Shown here in pieces: positions 41,718 through 50,935 of a DNA stretch of 64,000 nucleotides. Each line of letters starts with the position of its first letter. Position 1 is the stretch's first letter. This DNA is from Psychrobacter sp. Cmf 22.2. GTDB taxonomy: Bacteria; Pseudomonadota; Gammaproteobacteria; Pseudomonadales; Moraxellaceae. A program made the position numbers and the translations under genes. The DNA is taken from the NCBI RefSeq assembly GCF_001921745.1, contig NZ_MRYA01000002.1:124001-188000 (forward strand), written 5' to 3'. The notes below the pieces were generated by a model that saw only the letters and a program-made list of their open reading frames with translations, made no database searches and was not told the DNA's origin.

Positions 41718-44700
41718 TTACCTACCCCGGCGTGGAAGCATAGCTGGTCTAAGTGGCCTTACTGTTCTTCCCTTACGTATCCAAACCGTCGGATTTTCAA
41801 TATAGTGTGGATTAGGACTTTTAGGCGCAAGTATAGTGTGGCGTGGTACAGGAATAGGAACAAAAGATCGCCCAAATTGACGTGCAAGTCTTCTATATTC
41901 TTCAATACTTTCTATTGGTGTATTTATATTTTCTAAAGGACCGCCACTAGTACTTGTGCCACCAAATCGGTAAATATATTCTGTTTCCACTACACTTCTC
42001 ATCCTTGGTTCAACAAACTCTAGAGCGTAGAACTCATATATATTTCTACTCGGATTCGCGATACCGTATCTACTCCTACCTTTTACATTGTGGTCTTTAA
42101 TACGGCTAAGAACTGTTTTCGCTGCCCAGTATTCAGGATTCTTTCCAGGCCCTGATACTCCAATATATAATTTATGATTAATCGTATTGTACCGTAGATA
42201 GACTAAGGTTCTACCTTGTACAGAAGTGGATTCAATAGCTTGGGCGAAGTTGGTAATATTATAACCAGTTCGAGTAATATTGCTTCCAATGTCTATTGCA
42301 TTACATTTAGGGGTATCATTATGATTTTTTGTACCTGATTCTACCTCAAATAATGGTTCATATTTCTCATAAAAATAATTATCGTTTATCCAAACTTTAT
42401 ATGTTCCATACATTTGTGACGGGTGAGGAGGTTTGTTTATATTTCGTGTTCTGGATCTAAAATTTAAAGGATCACTTTTTTGTCGTTTTTCCAAATCTCG
42501 TTGTGCAATTTGTAAATATTCTTCACTCGCTTCGTTGGTTTGTTCACTGCGATTTTCTGGAGAGTTTTGAAACTCAGGTCTTGAGTCTGTACCATTGGGA
42601 TCACTAAACATTAGCGGTTTATTAATTGCATAGCTATATAAATTAGTCCCATCAACCATTCCTTCTGGATCACGCTGCACAAATCGACCAACCTTAGGGT
42701 TATACTGCCGCGCCCGATAGTCATAAGTTTCAAGCTCAACATCAAACCTTCGTGCCGTGTAACGCCAAGGGTTATAAATGTCATTAACCGGTAATTCAAT
42801 TAACTCGCCAAAGGCCGTATAGCGATAACCTCCAAATGAATCACCGTTAGCATCAGTTAGCAGACGAATCGACCCTACTAAGTCCGCATGATACCAATGC
42901 TCAGCACCTTCAGCTGCAATATGTAGAGGGCTATCTATACCATCATCATAAACATATTGTGCAAAGAGGTTGCCATCTCGATACTCAGTAATAACGTCAT
43001 CTCCATCAGAAACTAACTGGGTAACATGACCACCGAGTTGCTCAAGAATACGCCGCCCAAGCGCATCGTGCCAGAAGACAGCAATTTCATTGATACATTC
43101 TTTATCTGCACATACTTGCACTAGTCTGTTGAGCGAATCGTAAGTAGAGAAACGCTGTTGGTCATCCTTAAGGTTGCCGTTGTCATCATAGGTGTAGCTT
43201 GTGTTACCGCGAGACGGGTATTGATCCAATTGATTGGAATTATAATTGATGATATTGCCATCAGACGTTCTTTCAATATCACGATTACCGACTAGATCAT
43301 AATCATAGGTTTTCGGTACTTGAGGCAGCTCTAACGCACCTATCAAAGTTGTGATAGTGGATTGGCGATTGGGTAGCGGGTTTGCTAGTTCCGTATTTGA
43401 TATTCCAAAATTAGAGAAGTCAAAGGATTCAGCGGTATCTGGCTTAAATTCATGCGCGAGTCGGTAAATTGAATCATAAGCAAAGCGTTCCGTACGGGGG
43501 CCAGCTGTCAGCACATCATTTCGTATACGTACATTATTAGCGGCATCGTAAAGGTATTGGATTATTAAATGCGTTGCATTCGGTCCACTGTGAGCTATCT
43601 CAATCAAGCGCCCACCACCATCATGTCGATAGCTTGTGCTGGCACCGTTAGCAAAAATGCATTGATCAGGTTGTAGACCCGCGTAAATCATTTGAGCGAT
43701 TGGACGACTATCAATCGATGCTGAGTCGCCAGGATAATTAATCCCATTTGCGATGTTTTGTGTGTTTGTCCTTCTGTTTAAGTCATCCCGATCTATGTGT
43801 AGACTGCGCCCACTAGGGTAAGTCAAATCTGTAAGAGCACCGACATCATTGAACTTTCTAGTGGTGGTGAAAGGAGTTTTAAGCGGGGCCTCATTTACAA
43901 TATATGTAATAGTCTCTTGCAATTGCCAGCTCAGTGAATTATATCGGAAAGAACAAATAGCAAAATCATTCTCGGCTATTATTAGGCGATCAAGACCATC
44001 ATACTTATAGCGTTCAAAAGTTGCTCCAGCAACTACGAGATCAGTAGATAAATTAATTGTATTTACATCTATGCGTATCGTACGGTTTAACGCATCAAGT
44101 GTAAAAAAGCGCTGTAAGCCATTATTGTCCTGCGTACGAATGACATTACTATTTTTATCGTAGTCAGTCAGCATCTTACTGTCATTCGGGTAAATGATGG
44201 CCCGACGGCGATCGAGCGCATCATACTCATATCTGGTTTTACGACCTAGTGCATCAATTACTGATATCAAGTTATTGTTAAGATCATATTCTTGTTTCGT
44301 CATCACTGGTATTGCTGCTGGTGTGACTGGTCCTATGCCAGTATCGGTTAGAAAATTAGTGGATTTAATCAGCCGGTTATAAACGTCAAAAGTTGATTTC
44401 GTCTGATTTCCTAGTGGATCAATCAGTCGTACCATATTGTCACGGCTATCGTAAAATAGGCGAGTGGTATTTCCTAGACTGTCTGTTTGATTTGTCATAC
44501 GATCAAGTTCATTGAATGTTGAACTGCTTGCAAAAAATCGTTTACTAATTTCTGTGTCGTCTTCTGCAAGCACACTGCCAATCTGATCTGTGCGAATGAC
44601 ATTATTATGCTCATCATATTGAGTGAGAGTTTGATTGCCTAGTGAGTCGGTAACAAGAGTAGGGCGATCGAGGTTATCATATGCAAAATGCACTTCACGC

Positions 44701-47552
44701 CCAAGCGGATCAACAGTTTTTACAACTCTGCTATTAGCGTCATATACTGTTTCAGTTTCGACTAAACCATCTGGATTGGGTGAATCTAACATTATGGTAT
44801 CAAGCTGACTTAATAAAAATGGGCCTAATGGTTCTTCAAAGCGATCTACGCCATTACGAATGGCACGATTAAGCTCATCGTATTCGGTCTCACTACGAGA
44901 TAATAAAAAGTAACCGTTGAAACGCTTTTCGAAGAATCTTACGCAGGTAACATTACTGGCTTTGTCGTAGTCAGTTCGTGTGATGTGACCCAAAGCATCT
45001 ACTGTGGCGATAGCACGGCCAAATACATCAAATTCGAATGTCGTTGGGTTACCAAGAGCATCAAATGAACGATGCACTCGTCCATCGCCGTCATATTCTA
45101 TCCGTGTTGTGGCTGCATCTTCCGACCCTGCTCCAGTCGTTTGAGAGGCTGGTAATTGTCGTTCGTTATAACAAGTACGGACTTGATTGCCCTTAGGTGA
45201 AATGGTCAGGATTCGTTGACCAGCACTGTCATAAACATGTTTGGTGGCTAGATGTGTGTCTAAATCAATACCTCCTGTTGTGGTCTTAACTAAGTTAAAC
45301 TCTTCATCATAGCAAAAGGTGACAACGCTTGACCCACCTAGCTCTGCTTGCCCAAATTCATCTTTTAAATCTATATCTAATCTTTCTAGCTTACCGGTTC
45401 TATCATAAAACTTTTGGGCTCTGAAATTAAATGGGGCTGTGGATATTGTTTCGATAACTTGGTCGAGCTCGTTATATGAAGTGTGAGTCACAAATCGTCC
45501 GTCAGATGCAGCTACTGATTTTGGCGCATGAACAGCAGTTATACGACCAAGCTCATCTACCTCATTACGCACCGTAATCTCAAAACCGCCGACATCGACA
45601 ACAATCTGCCGCAAATGTCCAAAAGACAGATCGTCTTGATCTTCAAAAAAGCTCCATTGTGTAACAACGCCGACTGGATTTATTGAGCGTAGTAATCGGC
45701 CTTTTGAATCATAATCGGTAAATAGTTCAACAACGATTGGTTGTGGTTGACCATTGTGCAAGTGCGGCTGAGGGTATTCAACTTTTGAAAGAAGTTTGGT
45801 GAGGCCAGTGTAGGAATACTTAGTGAGCGTATCGTCATACGATTGAAATTCGTTTGCATCAGGGTCAGCACTTTCGGTATATCGGGGGTCAGAAATAGTG
45901 AGTAGCTGACCAAATTCATCCTCATAAGTCATTTTGACAATGATATCTTGGCTTCGATCTATAGTTGCAGGGAAGTGACCATTAAGGATGTCAGGGAAGT
46001 TACCCCATATACCTTGCGGTAGAGTAAAACTATTAAAATTTGCATAGCCGCCACGGCGAGTTTTGGCAAGTATACGACTAAAAGCTTGCCGCTCTTTCCA
46101 TGTTAATTGCTCTGTTGGAATATCTCCATTTTCCATCAACGGATGATGACGGGTAAAATAATCCCGTCCGAACATATGCTGGGTCAAAACACCTTCAGGA
46201 CTCAGTGATGAAACGACATTGCCATCTCGATCATAACGGTACTGTTCGATTAGTTTTCGCAGTAGCCCATTCTCAATGACACACTGTTCTCGCTGCAATA
46301 AGTTTCCAAACTTATTATATATGTGACATATAGATTGGCCATTTCTTTCAATCAGGGTGGTTTTATTCGTTGGTCGCTGTTCTGCTGGATAATCAGCATC
46401 AAAAACTTGATCGATGATTTCATATGTAAATTGATATTGACCGCCGCCTTGACGTTGCCGAGTGACACGGTTGTAATTCTGTAGCTCAGGAGAACTACCG
46501 TATTCTGTTTCAAGATATATCTGGCCGGCTGCATCAATTATTCGAGTTAAGTTATGTTGCAAATCTCCAGTTTGGAATGTAGAACTATATTCATAGCAAA
46601 CTGTTGGGCCGCACTTGTAGCGGTCTGTTAAAGGTGAAGTAACTGCAATTAAGTCGCCGATAGAGTCGTAAGTATAATGCCATTGTCGATTGGTATAATC
46701 GCTGATATAGCAAATACGGTTTTGCGTGTCGTAAGCAAATTGAACATATCTTCCCGAATGGTTTATTTCAATATCTTTTAATTGGTCGGTAGCCGGATCA
46801 TAACTGAGCGTTAAATGATTTCCAAAACGGTCTTCTATTTTTGCCAACCGGTGTAAAAAACTGTGTTTTGGATCAACTTCAAATATTTGCCGCACACCAT
46901 TTGGCTGACGAAGCACATAGGAGCCATTTTCTGCGAAGAAAACGCCATGGCTTCCATCCGGTGGCATCCAGTAATCAAATTCATTATTCATTGTCTCGCC
47001 GAAACGGGGATGTTTTATATACGCTTCTTCACGAAAATCACCTGTAGATAGGAAGATAGAGGATGAGCCTTCCCTTAGCCAAACGTGAAAGTTATGTGTC
47101 CAGTTATAACCAAGTGGCCCATTAAATATGGTCTGATTTCGATAGCGGCGGCTAAAAACAAAATCAATACCTGCGCCATTGATACGTATGTCATCTACAT
47201 TGTGAATGAACTGACCTTTATACATCATGACTGGATCAGCACCGACATCGGCCAAGTTATCCTTATGTTGGTCTGCGCGAACAGGCTGTTTCTTTTCTGT
47301 GATTGGAATCAGCTTTTCTAATATTTCAATTTCCAATGCAGGATTGCTCGACTGACTCATCTCACCTGCAATGAAGTTCGCGACATCAACAGGGTCTCTT
47401 CCTTCTTTCTGAGCCGCAGCAAGCTCTTCTGCTAAGGCTGGAAAACACTCTAATATTGCATCGATATAGCGAGCTTGATAGTCTTCATTTTCATCTTCAT
47501 TATTAGTTTGGTCATTAAGATTTTCTAATTTAGAACAGTTAGATGTATTCAT
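41718..47552 (-). CDS. RHS-repeat protein with C-terminal GIY-YIG-like toxin domain
   Basis: 1944 residues. An N-terminal region (about 1-105) precedes a DUF6531-like opening, DPVMMYKGQFIHNVDDIRINGAG. Dozens of RHS/YD repeats of the YDxxGR/xxxYDxxN type follow to about residue 1610, and the core closes with RDPEGMVDGTNLYSYAINKP then FSDPNG near 1650. The variable tail ends in a region resembling GIY-YIG nucleases: LVYLRYN (1783), KLYIGVSG (1794-1801), R1817 in SRIKDH, E1856/E1858 in VVETEYIYRFGG and NINTP near 1875. No PAAR or signal peptide is seen. It starts 3 bp after the preceding gene, with AAGGAG. Likely a polymorphic toxin; delivery route unknown. Confidence 0.88.
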   Translation of the reverse strand: MNTSNCSKLENLNDQTNNEDENEDYQARYIDAILECFPALAEELAAAQKEGRDPVDVANFIAGEMSQSSNPALEIEILEKLIPITEKKQPVRADQHKDNLADVGADPVMMYKGQFIHNVDDIRINGAGIDFVFSRRYRNQTIFNGPLGYNWTHNFHVWLREGSSSIFLSTGDFREEAYIKHPRFGETMNNEFDYWMPPDGSHGVFFAENGSYVLRQPNGVRQIFEVDPKHSFLHRLAKIEDRFGNHLTLSYDPATDQLKDIEINHSGRYVQFAYDTQNRICYISDYTNRQWHYTYDSIGDLIAVTSPLTDRYKCGPTVCYEYSSTFQTGDLQHNLTRIIDAAGQIYLETEYGSSPELQNYNRVTRQRQGGGQYQFTYEIIDQVFDADYPAEQRPTNKTTLIERNGQSICHIYNKFGNLLQREQCVIENGLLRKLIEQYRYDRDGNVVSSLSPEGVLTQHMFGRDYFTRHHPLMENGDIPTEQLTWKERQAFSRILAKTRRGGYANFNSFTLPQGIWGNFPDILNGHFPATIDRSQDIIVKMTYEDEFGQLLTISDPRYTESADPDANEFQSYDDTLTKYSYTGLTKLLSKVEYPQPHLHNGQPQPIVVELFTDYDSKGRLLRSINPVGVVTQWSFFEDQDDLSFGHLRQIVVDVGGFEITVRNEVDELGRITAVHAPKSVAASDGRFVTHTSYNELDQVIETISTAPFNFRAQKFYDRTGKLERLDIDLKDEFGQAELGGSSVVTFCYDEEFNLVKTTTGGIDLDTHLATKHVYDSAGQRILTISPKGNQVRTCYNERQLPASQTTGAGSEDAATTRIEYDGDGRVHRSFDALGNPTTFEFDVFGRAIATVDALGHITRTDYDKASNVTCVRFFEKRFNGYFLLSRSETEYDELNRAIRNGVDRFEEPLGPFLLSQLDTIMLDSPNPDGLVETETVYDANSRVVKTVDPLGREVHFAYDNLDRPTLVTDSLGNQTLTQYDEHNNVIRTDQIGSVLAEDDTEISKRFFASSSTFNELDRMTNQTDSLGNTTRLFYDSRDNMVRLIDPLGNQTKSTFDVYNRLIKSTNFLTDTGIGPVTPAAIPVMTKQEYDLNNNLISVIDALGRKTRYEYDALDRRRAIIYPNDSKMLTDYDKNSNVIRTQDNNGLQRFFTLDALNRTIRIDVNTINLSTDLVVAGATFERYKYDGLDRLIIAENDFAICSFRYNSLSWQLQETITYIVNEAPLKTPFTTTRKFNDVGALTDLTYPSGRSLHIDRDDLNRRTNTQNIANGINYPGDSASIDSRPIAQMIYAGLQPDQCIFANGASTSYRHDGGGRLIEIAHSGPNATHLIIQYLYDAANNVRIRNDVLTAGPRTERFAYDSIYRLAHEFKPDTAESFDFSNFGISNTELANPLPNRQSTITTLIGALELPQVPKTYDYDLVGNRDIERTSDGNIINYNSNQLDQYPSRGNTSYTYDDNGNLKDDQQRFSTYDSLNRLVQVCADKECINEIAVFWHDALGRRILEQLGGHVTQLVSDGDDVITEYRDGNLFAQYVYDDGIDSPLHIAAEGAEHWYHADLVGSIRLLTDANGDSFGGYRYTAFGELIELPVNDIYNPWRYTARRFDVELETYDYRARQYNPKVGRFVQRDPEGMVDGTNLYSYAINKPLMFSDPNGTDSRPEFQNSPENRSEQTNEASEEYLQIAQRDLEKRQKSDPLNFRSRTRNINKPPHPSQMYGTYKVWINDNYFYEKYEPLFEVESGTKNHNDTPKCNAIDIGSNITRTGYNITNFAQAIESTSVQGRTLVYLRYNTINHKLYIGVSGPGKNPEYWAAKTVLSRIKDHNVKGRSRYGIANPSRNIYEFYALEFVEPRMRSVVETEYIYRFGGTSTSGGPLENINTPIESIEEYRRLARQFGRSFVPIPVPRHTILAPKSPNPHYIENPTVWIRKGRTVRPLRPAMLPRRGR

Positions 47553-47555
47553 AAT

Positions 47556-50009
47556 CTACTGCTCCTTGCTGTTTGGCCTGCCGCTTTTATCATCTGGTAT
47601 AGATATACCCAAAAGTAAGCGTCTCGCGTTTGATGCTTCTTCTACACCTAGGCCTGTTTTTCGAGAGAATCGCGCCAAGTCGATGGATAAAGCCTGATCA
47701 ACTGTTAGACTAGCTCCTAAAGTCTTTATTACTCTTTCCGGTAGTCCCTTAATCTTAGATATAGGGGTTTTGAGATATTCCCTTGGCAAAATGTCTTTAA
47801 TCTGATTTTTAAAATAGTCACTTTCTAAAAACCCTACTTTGTCGTCTGATGAATGGCGGCTTATACTATTGTGACTTCTCGTTAGTGCGGACTGTACTTT
47901 TGAGAGAAATTCTTTTGCAAGTGGTGCTCTATTTTGACGAATTGCACTTTTAGTCATTAATGCTTTGTTAATTCTGATCGTTGGTTCATCGACTATGAGT
48001 TCAATAATATCAGGATCTTCTTCCCGTGCAGGTGGAGGAGTAAGAGGTGGTGGGATAATCTCTATACATTTTCCTGATTTGAAACAAGTACAAAGTTTAC
48101 GACTAGTAATAAATAGGCTTCCTATATCTGCATGAGACTCTGCGTGACTGGTTTTTGGAAGCTCTGATCTCATAAATACTCGGAAAATAGCATCTTGAAA
48201 AATTGCTTGATCCCCAGCAGCTCCACCACCCACAGAACTACTACCTCTACCACTACAAAGTTTTGCAGACACTACAAGTGTTCCCGCTATAACACTATAA
48301 TTCAAAGCTGTAACATTTTCGCTATGACCAGAAATTAAGGCAACTCCTGGATGCCCTTCTTGCCACCCAGAATCAATATCCTCACCTTCTTTTATTTTTC
48401 GTTCTTGCCTTTGATCGACAATAAAATCCTCTGGTAAAGGCCTTATAAAACTAAGATCTTCACATTTACCATCACCTGCGCCATTCCCTAAAGCGTCTGA
48501 TCCACTTCCGCCGGGCACTCGCATAGTAGGAACGTGAAAATCAAAATGAGTTTCGTAATACTCCTCTGGAGGTTCGACAATTACTGCGTTTTCTGGATAA
48601 TGTCCGGTTTCAAGTGCGGCTTCTATACAAAGCCCTTTAATTCCTTTCGGCCTAGAAACAATTAAAAAGTATTCCTGCATTCCTTCTATCGCTCGAAGAC
48701 CTTGAACAAAGGTCCGATAATCTGTTGGTTGCAGTACATGAGGACGCGCTAGACTGAGAAACGAGGCTCTGTTGGTGCCGGCATGATAGCCCGTTAATAG
48801 GTTGTACATTTGACTGAGTTGTGTTGTTGCGCCTTGTGTTTCTCGTCGCTCACGCGATGCATCTGTTTGCACACTCCATTGGTCCTGATCCGTTTCTGTA
48901 TTGGTTTGCTTAGTTGAAACAGACGCATTTACACCAATAGGAAATTCTGGAATTGGTATAACGGCCTTCACTCCAGCCTTAAAGCTAACACTGTTTTCAG
49001 TGCTTTCAGTATGAGTAAGCGCTTTGTTTGTCGATAATGCGGATCTTGATCCTGTAAGAACTTCACCAGCTTCAGTTGCGGCTTGATAAAGATCACGGCG
49101 CTTAGGTTCAAAGTCAATGATGTGAGGGAAATTCTCTAAATCAGTTGCTTCTTCTTTTCCTAATACAAAATAGGCGAATTCGAGAAGTGAGGATTTACCT
49201 TCAAATGTAGTAATGACTACTTTTTGAATACCTTCTGCTTCAATGATTAGTTTATGAACTTGATTAGGTTGCAACTCTGATGATTTCGTACCAACCAAAC
49301 CATCTGCAGAAAACGCTTCCATCTTTACAACTGTACTTTCTAAATAAATGATTTTAGCTTCTACAGCAGCTATTCCTGATGTATCCGGAATTTCTATAAC
49401 CATCTCTTTTTTTAGGTCAAGTTCAGCATCTGTGTTGTTAGCCAAAGTTATAAGATTAACGAGGTCATTAGATGGTTGACCAGAGTTAAAGCTTACCCCG
49501 CTTTCTTCGTATGGGTCTTCTAGCTTGGTTCCCACTTTCAATGGGGGAGCATCGATTGGTGCGCCTTGTTCTCGTAGTTTAGAAAAATCTATTCTATTAC
49601 GCTCTAATAGAGCTTTGTTAGCACTTGGGAAGACCGCAACGTTAAGCATAACTCCATAACAAGCAAAGTAGTCTTGTGCTATTCGATCTATAACACTTCT
49701 AAAACCTTCCTCCGGAAAATCAGGAAATTGAACTCCAGTTGGACCGACAATATGGTTTAATAAACCTATTTCTTTTTTGGTTGGCTGATAGCCTGTTATA
49801 GAAGTAGTAACCTTAATATAGGTGATTTGATCTCCACATAACTCCTCAGGTAACTCTTCGGGCTTGGGTTCATAAACTGATATGGCCATTGAAGATCGCC
49901 AAGGAAATGGAAATCGTTTGTTGCAGAATTTTTCATCCATCATATCCGGACTAACTGCAATTTGTCTCCAAGGAATACTCTTAGGTAAATTAAAATATTG
50001 TCCTGACAT
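47556..50009 (-). CDS. Unrecognised 817-residue protein co-transcribed with RHS
   Basis: Function not recognised. The start at 50009 (MSGQYFNLPKSIPW...) is chosen because AAAGGAG lies seven bases upstream; the frame is open 33 bases further. Soluble-looking, without signal peptide or membrane helices. Visible parts: an N-terminal domain with two Trp-rich patches, a central Thr/Ser-rich stretch (SVSTKQTNTETDQDQWS), a Gly/Ser-rich segment (GRGSSSVGGGAAGD) preceded by ISGHSENVTALNY, CTCFKSGKCIEI, a Pro-rich linker PPPLTPPPAREEDPD, and a C-terminal helix-hairpin-helix-like end (KTLGASLTVDQALSIDLARF). Sits 3 bp before the RHS gene, so it is a probable partner: chaperone, adaptor or pore/delivery component. 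Confidence 0.7.
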   Translation of the reverse strand: MSGQYFNLPKSIPWRQIAVSPDMMDEKFCNKRFPFPWRSSMAISVYEPKPEELPEELCGDQITYIKVTTSITGYQPTKKEIGLLNHIVGPTGVQFPDFPEEGFRSVIDRIAQDYFACYGVMLNVAVFPSANKALLERNRIDFSKLREQGAPIDAPPLKVGTKLEDPYEESGVSFNSGQPSNDLVNLITLANNTDAELDLKKEMVIEIPDTSGIAAVEAKIIYLESTVVKMEAFSADGLVGTKSSELQPNQVHKLIIEAEGIQKVVITTFEGKSSLLEFAYFVLGKEEATDLENFPHIIDFEPKRRDLYQAATEAGEVLTGSRSALSTNKALTHTESTENSVSFKAGVKAVIPIPEFPIGVNASVSTKQTNTETDQDQWSVQTDASRERRETQGATTQLSQMYNLLTGYHAGTNRASFLSLARPHVLQPTDYRTFVQGLRAIEGMQEYFLIVSRPKGIKGLCIEAALETGHYPENAVIVEPPEEYYETHFDFHVPTMRVPGGSGSDALGNGAGDGKCEDLSFIRPLPEDFIVDQRQERKIKEGEDIDSGWQEGHPGVALISGHSENVTALNYSVIAGTLVVSAKLCSGRGSSSVGGGAAGDQAIFQDAIFRVFMRSELPKTSHAESHADIGSLFITSRKLCTCFKSGKCIEIIPPPLTPPPAREEDPDIIELIVDEPTIRINKALMTKSAIRQNRAPLAKEFLSKVQSALTRSHNSISRHSSDDKVGFLESDYFKNQIKDILPREYLKTPISKIKGLPERVIKTLGASLTVDQALSIDLARFSRKTGLGVEEASNARRLLLGISIPDDKSGRPNSKEQ

Positions 50010-50118
50010 ATATTTCTCCTTTAAAGTTTTGCCAACTGCCAAAACTTCTTACGTTTATCAAATAGGGTGGTACGGAAGCCTAAATGATGTATAAACTAGA
50101 GAGTACTCAATATTTAAT

Positions 50119-50137
50119 GATAATAATTTTCATTATC
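50119..50137. promoter_or_regulatory. Fur-box-like operator upstream of the RHS operon
   Basis: GATAATAATTTTCATTATC matches the 19-bp Fur consensus GATAATGATAATCATTATC at 16 positions. It is 110 bp upstream of the first gene's start, suggesting iron-responsive repression of the RHS operon. Confidence 0.6.
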
Positions 50138-50543
50138 AATTTTATTATATACAGGGTATTGAATGTAATGAAATGTCTATTTTGTATCCATCGCTTAGAG
50201 TTATTAGCGAAGATTAAAAACTAATTTAATTGAGAGCGTAATGTACTTGTTATACAACAGCATGTTCTATGAGAGTTCGTGATACGTCCCGAAAAAATTC
50301 TTGATCGTTAATTGTAGAGCTTCTCTAAGTGTGTTCAACTTATTCAAACCCTAAAGCCTTTTCGATTATTAGTATAAATTCTAGTATCAGCTTCGCTTCG
50401 TTTTTCATACGTATATAATTTAGAAAAATGTTCTTTCATACCATTATCATCATTTTTTTGAAAGCATTCGGCCTATGGTTACTCAACAACTTGTCATAAA
50501 TCTTCTAAACAAAAACCACAGTAATACTCAAAAAACAGACAAA

Positions 50544-50584
50544 AAAAAGCCTCACTGCTCGTATAAAGAGTAGTGAGGCTTTTT
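50544..50584 (-). terminator. Terminator downstream of tRNA-Gly
   Basis: A 17-bp stem (50544-50560 with 50568-50584, one G-U) with A/T-runs at both ends, placed 8 bp past the tRNA 3' end in its direction of transcription. Confidence 0.9.
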
Positions 50585-50591
50585 AAGTATT

Positions 50592-50666
50592 TGGAGCGGG
50601 ATAAGAGATTCGAACTCTCGACCCCAACCTTGGCAAGGTTATGCTCTACCACTGAGCTAATCCCGC
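50592..50666 (-). tRNA. tRNA-Gly(GCC)
   Basis: On the minus strand the 75-nt sequence begins GCGGGATTAGCTCAG and ends in encoded CCA. The acceptor arm GCGGGAT pairs with ATCCCGC, the D-loop has AGCTCAGTGGTAGAGC, the anticodon arm reads AACCTTGCCAAGGTT with anticodon GCC, and the T-arm is GAGAGTTCGAATCTC. A strong terminator follows. Its 3' end faces the RHS/accessory block, a common insertion geometry, though no duplicated 3' end was found. Confidence 0.97.
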
Positions 50667-50935
50667 TGATTCATCGTTTGATTAACTATCATCAGATGAT
50701 GAAGGCGTATTATACGCGGTTTTTTTAGGTTGTCAACAACCACTATGAAAAAAAGTAAAATTTAATAAAATAGGCATGTCATCATACTAGCAATGTATGA
50801 TATAACAGTTTTTTATAATATGTATTCCAAAAGATTTTTATCAGATAAATGATTTTGGGTTACGTTTTTATAATTACTTTCAACCATTTATATTATTGCT
50901 AGTGTTTATAAATATAATTCTTAAGGATAAGAGCT

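Larger units (their letters stand above)
50010..50591. other. AT-rich region between tRNA-Gly and the RHS operon
   Basis: 582 bp with no convincing gene. Holds the Fur-box-like site (50119-50137) and the tRNA terminator (50544-50584). The RHS operon promoter should lie near 50040-50150 on the minus strand. Confidence 0.6.

Noticed and set aside
50592..50666. tRNA-Gly as an attachment site for an integrated island
   Set aside because: No integrase gene and no second copy of the tRNA 3' end were seen in the window.
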